64,000 bases of DNA from Theobroma cacao (GCF_000208745.1 NC_030853.1:24133334-24197333), one strand, 5' to 3'. Positions 12,666 through 24,650 are shown, counted from the stretch's first letter. The notes: generated by a model from the letters alone, not told the origin. A program made the numbers and translations.

Positions 12666-15600
12666 TGCAATTTTCAGATTGTTCAGATATTCTAATCTCA
12701 TAAGCTTCTGCCTCTGTTTTCCTACTTATGGTGAGCAAATAATTATTTGTATGAGCTAGCATGCTTTGAAATTCTCTAATTTTATAAATTTTTGGACTGT
12801 TATGCAGTCTCAGTCAGCAACAATCTCTACTAGGTACTATCTCTTCCATAACAGATCCAAAAATCTTCATTCAATTGAACCATTAAATAGATATCTTTTA
12901 TGTGCTTGATCCATGCAATCCAGTTTTTACGTATCTATGCTCTTTCTTGTAAATAGTAATCTAACAATGGCCAAAAAAGGTGTAATATTAAATCATTTCC
13001 CCTTTGGTTTGGTGTACGTTTTAGTTTTAATGACCAGTACAGGGTCATTTCAGAAGTAACCCATTTTACCTTTTACCTCTAAATTTTGATTGTTGGGATC
13101 TGTTTTCCTCTTAGGTAATACTGCCTTTCTGTCATTAGTAACAGATTTTGGTAACAGCAGTACCCAAGTTGATTCTTGATGTCTATTGGCCTACCGCATA
13201 TGATTATTTCTGAGAACAACTCTCTGCCACTGTGCTAACTTGCATAGATTGTATTCTTTTTACTTTTTTTTACAAAAAAAAAAAACTAAATGCTTCAAAA
13301 AAAAAAAAACAATTTGCATATTATATGTGGATTACTGAATTGGATGTTTGTTTAGCTCTTGTTTACTGCTTTCTGTTTCAGATATCCTTTTGGCTCTGCC
13401 TTTCTTGCATGTGTGTAATGGCATTTATAATGTTTTTGAAATTTGCATGGTTGGTTTCAAGAATTTTCAAAATGGAGCATACTTTCGTTTTAACTTTTTT
13501 CTTCATAGGATATAATAAATAGCAGGTTTGGAAAATCATATTGTAATTAAATATCATATCCAAATGTTAGTTATTAGCATGTCATCGTGCAGAACTTATG
13601 GTCTTTATTATTGTAACAAGACATTCTTGTTCAACACTGAAGACAACTGTAGGATGGCAATTTTAACTTTTACAGCTGCTGGTGCAAGATAATAGAACAA
13701 ATCATGCACTGGTGGAAAGTTTGGTTGGTGGATTTTATATGGGTGATCAGTTAAGGTTTTTACCCATATTATAGGCACTTAGCATAAACAACTGAGTTAC
13801 TTTTTTTATGCATTTTCATATACCACAGGCTAAGAGAAAGATAGAGCAGAGAAGGACATATGGGGTAGTGAAATGCAAATATTGCTGGAATTGTGATGCT
13901 GAAGAAACTAGTATCCAAGCAAAGCCAGAGCTGCATCGAAAAGGTGGCTGAATCATGTTGCATTATTTACTATGGCAAAAGGAGTCTACTTATGAGTTCC
14001 ACTTGAAATTTGCAGATAGAATTGTTTTATTTGACAATGTTCAGCACTTGGGAACCTACAAAACATCAGATATTCCAACTAAAACAATTTTGGTTCTTCA
14101 TTCCCTATCAAAAGCCATTCAAACTATTGAAAATAACTCACTTTACCATCAAGAGGCATCAGTAGCCTCACTTAACATCAAATGAGAGTCGTGAACTGTT
14201 TAGAGTTTCTGTCCTCCACTTCTGAGTCTGGTGATGAGACAACTTGGAGCAAAGAATTGCCAAGGGAGCAGGGAATATGGTCTAACAAGGTTTTATTCGA
14301 CATTTTTCACAATTAATTGCATACATACTATACTTCTTAACTTTTTCTTTTTAATTTTTTGAAATAATGCGTACATTATAAAGTATAGAAAGACATGATT
14401 ACGTTATGCTTGCTTGCAATTTTGATTGTGGTAGGTTGTTCAGCATATTTAATCTCACCTTATACAGAGAAAGAGAATACACAATAAATTTGATGGCAAA
14501 GTCTTGTAATGAGTAGGTATGCTATGATTAGATTTGATATGTCATATAAAGTGACGGTCACCCAAGTATGAAGTTTTTTTTGGGAAGAAATCCTGTTGGA
14601 TGAGATTAGATGTTGAACGTGGTAGATACAACATTAGGGCCATTACTCACTATCCATTGTGATACTGAATTTTGACAACAGTAATATATATTCAGCAAGT
14701 AATCTTAAGCGGTCCAGATGATCTTTATAGCCCAGCTTGGGTAATGAAAATGCAAATGACCGGCAAAAGAAGTAAACACTTCTTAAATTTTAGAACTTTT
14801 CAGCATTTGATTCTAATGTCATATTCTGTACCATTACCTACATCTTACCATCAATCTTTGGTTTAATGTGACAACTCGCTTGATTGTATACCATTTGTTG
14901 TGAATTATACCTCCTACATTTCTGAATATGTAACAGGGTAAGTACACATTTGAGCTGACTTTATATGTGAGAATTCTTATGTTTGGACTTATAACTGACT
15001 TTTGTTTGGTTTGAGAAAAATTGGAGAAAAGAAAATTTGAAGAGAGAAACTATATAAACACAGACACTCTGCCCATATTGTTTGAGCAACTGCCTCCTCC
15101 TCCTGATCTTTGTGATTGTTTAAATATGGTTGGAGTCAAATCATATTTACTTTTCCTCTGAAACTGTTGCTTAGGAGAAGAATTGGTTTCTCAGTCATTT
15201 GTTCTCCTCCTCCAAAGTAATAGTCAACATAGGGGGTGGTCATCCTTCTGACTTTTATGACATGGCTGCCGTCCTGTTTAATGGCACAGTATAGTAGCAG
15301 CAAGCTGTGGAGACTGTTTCTTGGGGCACAAGCTGGTAGATGGGAAGGTAGCAGTGAACCGAGTACTCGATGATAACAAGGACGTACAGGCCTTCCTAAA
15401 TGAGTGGAACATGCTGCTTTTGCAGTTTTAGAAGACGATTTTTTTCCAACCAAAATAAAATAATTGTATTAATATCAGAATACTGATGTAATTGCATATA
15501 TTCTAATAAAATTGAGATACATATATGCTTAGGGAGAAGAGTCGGATTATATTCATCAGAGTTTCGCCCAAAGTATACGTTAAAGCAAGCACGTCATTCT

Positions 15601-15754
15601 CAACCCATACTAATATCAATACCATATTTAATTGAAGAAATTCAAATAAATATTAAGTCTAGCATATAAATTTATTAAAAAAATATTAATAAATATGATA
15701 AATGTAGTTTTCAATAAGTAAGTTTCAAAAACAATATTAATAAAAGGAAATTAT
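12666..15754. other. No supported gene; scattered short ORFs
   Basis: I read both strands and found only short frames without recognisable domains. Two stretches look mildly coding: plus strand 13955-14185, and 15163-15440, where one plus-strand frame reads GGHPSDFYDMAAVLFNG. I cannot assign either. They may be eroded gene pieces, or part of the same decayed locus as the hAT remnant. Confidence 0.4.
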
Positions 15755-16875
15755 GGGTATTAGTCTTTCTTGATAAAGATATTTTAAAAATAACCATCAA
15801 AATAAATTTAACTGTTTTTAACCATATTTAACCATGACTTGATAAAAATGTCATTAAAACTATTTCAAATAAATTAAACCATTCATCACAACTTCTCTCC
15901 ATTTGTGTTTCTGATTTCTTTCTCACCATCCAGTCTCTCAAATTTTATTGATTTTTCTCTTTGACATTCGTCTGTTATGCTTTCAATTTCTCTCTCTCAC
16001 ATTTTCAAATTTCTCTTTCTTGCGCTTTCAAGACACCAAACAATAGTTTTGATGTGCTTGAGTGGGTGGCTCTTTGGGAAATTTGATTTCTAACTATTTT
16101 GGGTAAAATTAAAACGGTAGAAATGATCACAAATGTTTGAAATAGTTTTTAATTGAATCAATTCGGGACCTAGACACCAATAAACTCAAAAAATTGAAAT
16201 TTATAAACTTAGGTTTTCAAATGAATTTTTTTTTATTTTTAGTTAAAATATGTGTTTTACATAAGAAAATTTATATTTTGATTTATGAAAATATGTTAGA
16301 AATACTTTAATCGATGCCAAATTGTCAAAAAAAAAAAGAAATGAAGAGAGTTGAGAGGATTTGAAATTTTGGTTCGTAAGTAACAACAATATTTTAGACA
16401 TTAAAATGTAAAAAAATGTTTTTGAATATGACGTATAACAATAATATTTTTTCAACATGGCATGTAACAATAATATTTTTTTTTCAACATGGTGTATAAC
16501 AACCTTTTTTAATCATGGCGTGTAATATGTTTTTGTACATGACGAGTAATAACAGTATTTTTTTCAACATGGCGTGTAACAACTTAATCATGGCGTGTCA
16601 CATGTTTTTGTACATAATGTTTCTGTACATGGCGTGTCACATGTTTTTGTACATTGCGTGTCACAATCTAACCATGACTTGTCACATATTTTTGCACATG
16701 GCGTGTAACAACTTAATCATGGTATGTAACATATTTTTGTACATAGCGTGTAACATCATAATTTGTAATTTCATTAAAGGTAATTTTGTCCAATTTGGTT
16801 AAAAATAGCTAAAATTATAAAGAGGGTTATTTTTGAAAGCATCTTATCTTTAAGAGTTATTTTTAAAAATACCCC
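15755..16875. mobile_element. Non-autonomous TIR DNA transposon (about 1.1 kb), family unassigned
   Basis: The left end starts GGGTATT and the right end, reverse-complemented, also starts GGGTATT. After an offset of differing length, both arms run through GATAA-GAT-TTT-AAAAATAACC-TC and on to a shared TTTTTAACCA. This gives an inverted repeat of well over 50 bp with mismatches. There is no transposase frame. The right half contains a degenerate minisatellite (next entry). A related roughly 50-bp sequence (ttaataaatatgataaa...aagtttca) lies outside both ends, so a precise target duplication cannot be read. Long imperfect TIRs suggest a Mutator-like element, but this is inference. Confidence 0.5.
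16440..16760. repeat. Degenerate minisatellite built on 'catggcgtgtaacaa...tttttgtacatg'
   Basis: About ten to twelve imperfect copies of a unit around 20-25 bp: variants of catggcgtgtaacaa alternate with tttttgtacatgg. It is unlike the surrounding AT-rich DNA and lies inside the TIR element. The ORF across it (repeated MACHMFLY-type peptides) is a by-product of the repeat. Confidence 0.75.
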
Positions 16876-16916
16876 TATTAATAAATACGATAAATATAAT
16901 TTTCAATAAAAAAGTT

Positions 16917-17294
16917 TCACATCTTCACGTGAATATCATATATTTTATAAGGGTAAAATTTTGGAGCTACAATACTGTTATACAAACCAAAAAGGAAATA
17001 AAATATAAAGAGTACACTTGTTTTTTCATATAAACGTAACTTGATAATTAATACTATTATTTTTTTGAAAGTAAGAGTATTTTTCAAACTAATTATGGTA
17101 AGTGTATATTTCATAAAATCTCATGATTTTTTATATTTTACGTTATAATTTTTTCAAAAAAGAACCCTAGAATATTTTATACCTAAGGGAACCCTAGAAT
17201 ATATTATTATATAAGGGTTGTTAACTTTGCCCACATTAATACTTAAAGAAAAATCTAGAGAGTGTGAAGATACATTCCTTGAGAATTCAAAACA
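16917..17294 (+). promoter_or_regulatory. Promoter and leader of the RING-H2 gene (duplicated near 31.3-31.7 kb)
   Basis: This region precedes the three-exon RING-H2 gene. A diverged copy of it, extending into the first exon and first intron, is found at about 31287-31680. Retained similarity includes gagctaca, ccaaaaaggaaataaaatat, gagtacacttgttttttcat and two ccctagaatat blocks. No obvious TATA box decides the start site. Confidence 0.5.
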
Positions 17295-17954
17295 ATGTGG
17301 AACTCACAAGGTACGTTAACTTTGTTACAAGTTAATTTGTTTATATATGATTTTGTATTCTTGTTTCTATTCTAGTGCATTGATCTAGTATCAACCCATG
17401 AGACAAAATAAATAAACAAGTAAAATGACAGTTTAACAATCAAATTTATCAGAATAATTAATAATTTTAGAAGATTTGCAAGATAGCATTACTCTGTTCA
17501 TCAAGCTCAATATAACTGGACAAGGACATTCACTCCACATTTCAGTCGCTGTTCCAAGTTTCAACCCATACCTAGGTTAGAAATTCTTAGGCCTAGCTCC
17601 CACTTCATTCAAGCAGGCCTTCTTCAGTCTTTTGCACTTCAAAAATTGTTATGGTTGTTTTCAGAAGGCACTTCCGTTCCTGACTACAGCCAAGAATATG
17701 ACTTGGCGGATGCTATGACGATGACGGAGAATCCCGTAGCAAGGCGAGAAACAGTGAGTCGTTTGGTTTCGGAGATGGCGACGGTTGAGAATGCAAGTGG
17801 TAGTTGCTCAATTTGCATTGAAAGTTTAAAGCAATCTGATAAGGGAGATGCTAAGCAAGTCTCATGCGGCCATGTCTATCACCAAACTTGCATTACCAAT
17901 TGGCTTTTAAACGGCAGAAGCAACTCCTGCCCTCTTTGCCGCCATGAAATCTAA
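17295..17954 (+). CDS. Small RING-H2 E3 ubiquitin ligase, three exons
   Basis: Model: join(17295..17310, 17471..17575, 17665..17954), 136 aa. The RING-H2 domain is near the C-terminus: CSIC, then CGHVYHQTC, then CPLCRHEI at the very end, a complete C3-H2-C3 zinc ligand set. Such proteins recruit an E2 for ubiquitin transfer. Exon 3 is certain. Exons 1 and 2 rest on ATGTGGAACTCACAAG|gtacgt, ttag|aagatttgc and ccta|ggttag signals that keep the frame open throughout (MWNSQ...NPYLEG). The acceptor of exon 2 is a tandem agaag site, so use of the second AG would lose one codon. The middle part is unassigned. A copy of its promoter and broken exon 1 lies near 31.6 kb. Confidence 0.7.
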
Positions 17955-18798
17955 TTAAGCTTCTCGATTTGGAGTATGTGATCGGTACTACTACTACTCC
18001 TAGATTTTGCTTTTGTTTTTTCTTATAAAAATTAATATTTCAAGACTTATTTGTTTACATTTAGTTAAATTATGGTATCAACTTATTTTATTCCATGTTG
18101 ATGTTGGTCTCAAATCTATGTTTATCCATGACCATGCGTTAGTGGAAAGCTCGGGAGCTTAGTTTCGTCACAACATGACATCACTGATAACATACTCGAT
18201 ATGAAGTAGAACACACGAGTGGGAAACTTCCACGTACGACATGACAACTTTTGCAGTTAATGGAAAAAAAAAATTAACAAATAAGACAGTGAAGAAGGTT
18301 AGAGGATAACAAGGATTCAAGTCCCTCCTCGCGAAAGCCTGATGGCGAAACAACCACCTTACCTTACTGGCCCTTTACAACAGTACTCTTGTTTCTTTCT
18401 TCTTCCATGGGACCATTCCCAGTCAAAACTTCAACAATACATAATAATAAAGAAACACTCCTTGTTTGGATTTATACAAAACAAATTGCGGAACACCTCA
18501 GATGCAATTTGCACAAATGGGTTAGCTTTAAAAATCTAAGCACACATAAGGCAAAGCAATTTCGTCTTGCACTTGTCTGTCTAAAAGAAACATAAAACTG
18601 CGTATTTTGATTGTATCTGAGATCAAACTGCCTATTTTAATCACTATAAAACAGTATGATTGAAACAAGATAGCCTGGTTCTCCCACGGATCCCAGCAAC
18701 ATGCTTCTGAACCGCCTTCGATCATTTCCTCATCAAACCCATGCAACCAACATCTCCTCCCTTGTGATCATCACACACATTTACCTCTCTTAGGTAAT
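17955..18798. other. Intergenic to the left Copia LTR
   Basis: I see nothing I can name. A short minus-strand frame (18528-18746) has no recognised domain. The DNA from about 18640 to 18798 may be the downstream side of the unknown frame found on the other side of the Copia element. Confidence 0.4.
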
Positions 18799-19345
18799 TG
18801 TTGGAAAGTGACCTTTAATCTGGAATAATTTGCTGTTGAAGTCTGCTGCTGAAGACTAGAAGAAAGCAACTGAAGTAATTTGCTGAAAGAAAGCAACTGA
18901 AGAAACTGTTTTTTAAAAGATGGTTCAAGCTAAGTAAAACGGTGTCGTAGAGGCATTTAAGTGTTTTAAGTTTGCGAAACAATGACCATTAATGTCGTTT
19001 CACTAGTCTTTTAATTCCTTTGTAAAACGTTCTTCATGAGTGTCGTTTTTGTTAGTCCAACGATCATCTGTTTGCTTTCTTTTGTTTTTGTTTTGACTGT
19101 TAGAGCACTAGAAAATTCTTCTTTTGTTTTTTGTGCTTTGATCCGATTTTGTTGGGTTTGTTTTTTCTCGAGGCTACATCTAAGGAATAGCTCTCAGTAG
19201 TGAATATAAATTTACTTGTAGCTGTTATTTGGATATATTCAGTTGATCAATGAAATTCCTAATTCTTTTCTAGCTGATTCTCTGTTCTTTTTCTTCTTCA
19301 TCTTTATTACTTAGCTACTGTTAGTAAATATCACATTCTTTTACA
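18799..19345 (+). repeat. Left (5') LTR of the Copia element
   Basis: Starts TG and ends CA. It aligns over its full 547 bp with the right LTR, with scattered substitutions. Confidence 0.93.
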
Positions 19346-19357
19346 TGGTATCAAAGC
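19346..19357 (+). other. Primer binding site (initiator-Met tRNA)
   Basis: TGGTATCAAAGC immediately follows the left LTR and differs by one base from the canonical plant iMet complement TGGTATCAGAGC. Confidence 0.85.
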
Positions 19358-19421
19358 TAGTCTTCTCAAGGGACTTGTAACACTTTGTTTTTTTTTGGAT
19401 CGAAGCATCATCAAATTCAAC

Positions 19422-21499
19422 ATGGCTACAGCTGGATTTAGTGCAGTGGCACCTATTGTGTTTACTGGGGTTAATTATCCTTTCTGGGCAGTAAAGATGA
19501 GATCATATCTCAAGGCATTCGATCTATGGGATGTGGTGGAGTCTGGTGAGATGCCTGTTCAAAGGCATCCTAATTCAACTCTAGCTCAAATTAAGTAACA
19601 CTCGGAGGAAGTTGCAAAGAGATACAAAGCTTTGATTAGCCTGTAGACAGCTGTGTCAGAGTCAATCTTTGGTAAGATTATGCATTTAGAGGATCCTAAA
19701 CAAGTGTGAGACAGCATCAGAGAAGAATATCAAGGTAATGACAGAACAAAGGTGATGTAGATTATGAACTTGTCAAGACAGTTTGAAGTAATGAAGATTG
19801 ATGAGAGTATTCAAGAGTATATGGATAAGATGTTTAAGCTGGTGAATCAGCTCAGAATGCTGGCACAAGAATTTACTGATCAGAGGATGGTCAACAAGAT
19901 ATTGGTGAGTATGTTAGACAAGTTTGAATCAAAAGTGACTTCACTTGAGGATTCAAAGGATCTTACTAATATCTCAGTGAAGGAGTTGATTTCTACTCTA
20001 TTAGCTTTTGAGCATAGAAAGGCTCTCAAGGATGAAGACTTTGATGAAAATACCTTAGTAGCTAAAACTAAAGGTTTGAGAGCTAAATCTGAAAGCTCTA
20101 AGAAGAATAGTGCTAAAGGCACTAAGACTGGATCTGGAAAACAAGTGAAGAATCATGACAAATTCCTCCCTGCACTCACTGTAAAAAGACCAATCATACT
20201 CCAAAGTTTTGTTGATATAGACCTCATGTGAGGTGTCGATCTTGCCAGTAACTTGGACATGTGGAGAAGGTATGCAAAGCCAACAAACAGGAAGTTGAAG
20301 GCAAGGCTGCAGTGGCTGAAGAAAAAGAAGAATCTGAGGAGGTATTGTTTATGGCTAAGGCAGATGATGAGTTTGCTAAGAACAGCACCTGGCTGATTGA
20401 CAGTGGATGCTCAAACCACTTAACAGGTAATGTTAATCTCTTCACTGAGCTTGATAAAAGCTATAGGGCTCATGTGAAAATAGGTAATGGTTTCTACATG
20501 AAGATACTTGGAGTAGGCACTATAGGAGTGAAAATTGCATTTGGAATGAAGTTTGTTCATGATGTGCATTATGTGCCTGAAGTTTATCAGAACCTACTTA
20601 ATGTAGGTCAATTAGATGATAATGGTTATGCCTTCTTGTTTAAAGATAGGCAATGCACTATATTCGATCCTGCTGGTGTTAAATTGTTAACTGTGAGCAT
20701 GAGGAATAAGTGTTATCTTATGAAGTTGTCTGAGACTAAGTAGCTAGCTCTCTATGTTGGGAAAGATTCATCTGAATTGTGGCATAAACGAGTTGGTCAT
20801 GTGAATTATAATTCACTATCAACAATGACTTCAAAAGAACTTGTAATAGGTCTGCCTAACATTGTTAAACCAGAGAAGTTGTGTGATGTCTGTCAGCTTG
20901 GAAAGCAGACCAAGAAACCTTTTCCTAAGGAGAGTAGTTGGAGAGCCACAAAGAAGTTGGAGTTAGTTCATACAGACCTGAGTGGTCCTATGAAGAATCC
21001 CTTATTGAGTGGAAGCAGGTATTATATCCTGTTTATTGATGATTCTAATAGTATTACTAGGTTCTGCTTCTCTTTTAATAGTGCAGTTTTCTTATGGAGT
21101 GCAAAGAAGCAAAGTATTGTTGCACAATCTACTGCAGAAGCTGAATACACAACAATTGCAGTAGTTGTAAATCAATTGAAATGGCTGAGGAAGATTCTTA
21201 ATGATCTTGGCTTCACACAAGATAAGAGCACTGTAATCTTTGTTGATAATCTTTCTGCCATTGCAATAGCCAAAAATCCAGTTCATCATGGGCGAACCAA
21301 GAACATTAAGGTAAAATACCATGCATTTAGAGAGGCAGTGAATGAAAAGGAGGTTGAACTTAAGCATTGCAGTACAAAAATTCAGTTAACAGATATATTA
21401 ACTAAAGGTTTGGCCAAGGAAAGGTTTGAAACACTCAGAACTCTTCTTGGAGTGCACCAAATTTCATATCATTGGGAAGTGTTGGAAAGTGACCTTTAA
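19422..21499 (+). pseudogene. Copia gag-pol remnant lacking reverse transcriptase
   Basis: Gag starts at ATG 19422 (MATAGFSAVAPIVFTGVNYP) and breaks at 19596-19760 with several stops. It resumes to 20231, and a stop falls inside the CCHC zinc knuckle near 20235-20275. From 20261 the protease motif [12 protein letters not shown] appears, and from 20777 the pre-integrase block WHKRVGHVNYNSL with its HHCC finger. At about 21035-21060 the integrase segment YYILFIDDS runs in frame into FCFSFNSAVFLWSAKKQSIVAQSTAEAEY, which is the end of RNase H. So the rest of integrase, all of reverse transcriptase and the start of RNase H are missing. It could move only with proteins supplied by another copy. Confidence 0.9.
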
Positions 21500-22026
21500 T
21501 CTGGAATAATTTGCTGTTGAAGTCTACTGCTGAAAATTGAAGGAAAACAACTGAAGTAATTTGCTGGAAGAAAGCAACTAAAGAAATTGTTTTTTGAAAG
21601 ATGGTTTAAGCTAAGTAAAACAGTGTCCAAGAGGCATTTAAGTGTTCTAAGTTTGTGAAACAATGACCATTAGTGTCGTTTCACTAGTCTTTTAATTCCT
21701 TTGTAAAACGCTCTTCATGAGTGTCGTTTTTATTAGTCCAACGGTCATCTGTTTGCTTTCCTTTGCTTTTGTTTTGACTGTTAGAGCACTAGAAAATTCT
21801 TTTTTTGTTTTCTGTGCTTTGATCCGATTTTGTTGGGTTTGTTTTTTTTCGAGGCTACATCTAAGGAATAGCTCTCAATAGTGAATATAAATTTGCTTGT
21901 AGCCGCTATTTGGATATATTCAGTTGATCAATGAAATTCCCAATTCTTTTCTAGCTGATTCTCTATTGTTCTTCTTCTTCATCTTTATTACTTAGCTACT
22001 GTTAGTAAATATCACATTCTTTTACA
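21480..22026 (+). repeat. Right (3') LTR of the Copia element
   Basis: Aligns end to end with the left LTR at the same length. It is preceded by a weak purine-rich tract (ttgggaag). Confidence 0.93.
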
Positions 22027-22305
22027 ATATTCACCACCCAAACAGTACCAATCAACTCTTTCAACCCATCCAAAAACTGAAAATCCGTTCACCACCTCCA
22101 TGATTTCACCTGGACCTAATTTTTCGTTGATTGTTGCTGTAGCTTTGACCCTTTCTATGCTACTTAATCTGTGCAACACCTCCTCCTTACCGCCAGCCAC
22201 CGCATATCCTAATGATTTCTCTAACTTCCAACATTCTCTTACCTCAAACATTATGACACAATTACTATTCATGGCATTATTGTCTGTAAAGGATACATTG
22301 GCCAA
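22027..22305 (-). pseudogene. Truncated coding-looking frame of unknown family, cut by the Copia element
   Basis: The minus strand is open for 93 codons and ends abruptly at the LTR. It includes peptides such as VKATATINEKLGPGEIMEVV and FGWVERVDWYCLGGEY. Composition and the lack of stops suggest it was once coding, but I do not recognise the family. There is no good upstream ATG context or promoter. The continuation may lie beyond the element, below 18798, though only after a frame change. Confidence 0.35.
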
Positions 22306-22395
22306 TTTGTGTCATAACCTATATCAACTAGTAATCTTTGAAAGTGATGGAAAAAAACATAATAAATCATAGTTATAACCAATATAATTTTTTAT

Positions 22396-23793
22396 TTAGT
22401 TATTCATACTTTCTCTTCTTTGAGTAGTGGACATGTTTGCATAAAAAGTTTGATGTCTATAAACCAAAGCCCATTTCTCTTTCAATTCAAATTGTCTATG
22501 TAGCCAACTATTATCTTCCAAATTGTATTTTGCAAGCATATGATCCCATGCATTTAGAAAATCTTCCTCTTCATCATGATCATAAACACAATTACTAAAA
22601 TCTTTAGCAAAACTACTAAATCTCTCAAATGTATCACTAAGATGTTTCGCTGTATTTTGATACATATGCCACACACACAAACGATGATATATTTCAGGTC
22701 ATTGTGAAGCAAGTGTTTTCGTCATTGCAGCGTCTTAATCTGTAAGGATCGTCATTGGTTTTTTTCCTGACATTGCTTTCAAAAATGAATCAAATAACCA
22801 CATAAAAGTATCACATGTTTCATCATATAACAATGCTGTGCCAAATATAACACTTTGCTTATGATGATTAACACCAACAAATAATGCAAAAGGTATACTC
22901 TCTTTATTTTTTTTTTTTATATGTTGTATCAAAACATACCACATCTCCAAAAGATTCATATCTAATTTCATCTTACCATCTGTCCAGAAAATATTTGTGA
23001 TGAAATCATCAAGATCAACTAAAATAGCATAAGAAAAATTAGAGTCATCATGTTGCATATTTTGTAAATACTCTAAGACACCACCAATATCTCCAACTTT
23101 CATTGCTTCTGTTCTCTTAGAACATAAGTAATTATTGTAGTCCTCAGGAATAAAACCAAGATTTACGAGTCCACTAACTTTTCTTGCCAAAAACCCAACA
23201 TTCTCCTTTGGTGCTATTTTGGAGCAATTAGTAATTTCAAGTTCAATGGCTCGAGGGAGATTAATTGCCCTTTGAGATCTTAAAAACATACGCTTACGCG
23301 GAGAAGCTAATACATGTATATATTTTGCAATAAATTTAGTAATATATAATTTATCGTTATATCGTGAAACTTTTAATATAGCTAAGCACTCAAATCTTGT
23401 TTTTGGATGATGACTTTTAACATTATCATCTCTTTTATCATTTCTTCGAGTTCCTTGGCAAGAACAACAAAAAAACCTTATCTAACCAATTACCATACTT
23501 ATCCTTATGTCCTTTAGTTCTTCGAATACTAAATTCAACTTTTTTGACATATCTGTTGTAAAAATCATAAATATTATGTTCTGTTTCAAATTCCATTCCA
23601 ACTTTTGGAATAATTTCTTAAGACATATTGGCATGAGTTGAAATCATAATATTAGTATTAGAATCAATCATGTTTGAATACTTATCTTGCGCGCTTTAAA
23701 TTCTGCTCTTCTATTGAGTCAATCGATGGGAGTATATTCTAATCTTCGACACAATTGATCTTTATTAATTGTATTTGTAGTTTCTTTATCCAT
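22396..23793 (-). pseudogene. Broken FAR1-related sequence (FRS) / MULE-type transposase gene
   Basis: Reading the minus strand, a possible start is at 23793 (MDKETTNTINKDQL). A FAR1 DNA-binding segment follows at about 23600-23460 (VGMEFETEHNIYDFYNRYVK). Then comes a long piece at 23289-22735 with the MULE transposase core (SNFSYAILVDLDDFITNIFW; ALFVGVNHHKQSVIFGTALL; MSGKKPMTILTD). The block CVWHMYQNTAKHLSDTF leads on to 22396. This is the domain order of FAR1/FRS proteins, which are domesticated Mutator-like transposases that act as transcription factors. Stops and frameshifts lie between the segments, and the C-terminal SWIM finger is absent. I infer a decayed FRS5-like copy or a transposon relic. 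Confidence 0.85.
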
Positions 23794-24410
23794 AACCTAA
23801 AAAATAAAAATAAATAAATTTAGTTATTTTTTAAATTAATAGAAGAATTATACTTTTTCTTTACTATTTCATTCTATATGCTCAAAAATTTATTAATTAA
23901 ACACAATTAATGATAAAAATACATCAAATTTGAATTAAACAATACACATACACACACATATATATAAAGTTATAAAAATATAAAAAATAAAAAAACCTAA
24001 ATTAAAAAGTTAATGAAAAGAGAACCACCTACGACTAAATTTGATATCAATATTTTCATGAAAGAACAAAATATATAATGAAACATGAATAATTATGAAT
24101 AGGACATAAAATAAAAACTGAATGCCTTTCAAAAGAAAAATATGAAGAACATTATTTGCAAGCACAAAATTTAGTGAAACACCATGTAATGAATCAATAA
24201 ATATAAAATTAAAACTTAAAGAAAATGAAAAAATTATAGAGAGGAGACACAGATGGGGGCACACTAGAGGGGGAAGAGGATTTATGTCCTGCTTTATCTT
24301 TTTTATTTTTTTTTAACTCAGCCCTTGTCTTTGGGCTCCAATTTTTTTAATAAATGGAGCCCATCCTTCACATTTCCCTAATCCAGCCTAATTTCAATTC
24401 CTCCTCTCCT
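23794..24410. other. AT-rich spacer before the RBR tandem array
   Basis: No gene is seen. The small minus-strand ORF at 24010-24264 is low-complexity hydrophobic sequence. Confidence 0.5.
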
Positions 24411-24650
24411 CGCATGCCGTCATTGGGCTCGTGCTGCCAAAACTGGCTCCCTTATTCTCTCTCTCTCCCTCGTTTCCCACCTTGTCTGTCTAAGGCCCGT
24501 TAGTGAGGTCCACAAACCATTCGATCCTTTAGGCCGGTCTCCCCCGTTTGTGTATATTAATCCAAGTAGAATTCCACTTATACCGTAATTCTCTCTCTAA
24601 ATTCTATGTTAACTTTAAACCTAAACCTAAACTTATTTGTTATTGTAGCC

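Larger units (their letters stand above)
18799..22026 (+). mobile_element. Ty1/Copia LTR retrotransposon with large internal deletion
   Basis: Two LTRs of 547 bp (18799-19345 and 21480-22026) begin TGTTGG and end TTTACA. The left one is followed at once by TGGTATCAAAGC, the usual initiator-Met tRNA primer site. The internal part is only about 2.1 kb, while a full Copia interior is usually 4 kb or more. It encodes gag, protease, the pre-integrase domain and the first integrase strand, then jumps straight to the end of RNase H. Reverse transcriptase and most of integrase are missing. Gag has several stops. The LTRs differ at many positions, so insertion is not recent. The flanking 5-mers (gtaat and atatt) do not match, so no target duplication is preserved. 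Confidence 0.93.

Noticed and set aside
15136..15453. 105-codon minus-strand ORF
   Set aside because: No recognisable protein features, and part of the opposite strand looks equally coding; not enough for a call.
16515..16802. 95-codon plus-strand ORF with repeated MACHMFLY-like peptides
   Set aside because: The frame is produced by the underlying minisatellite; there is no promoter, no family and no codon bias.
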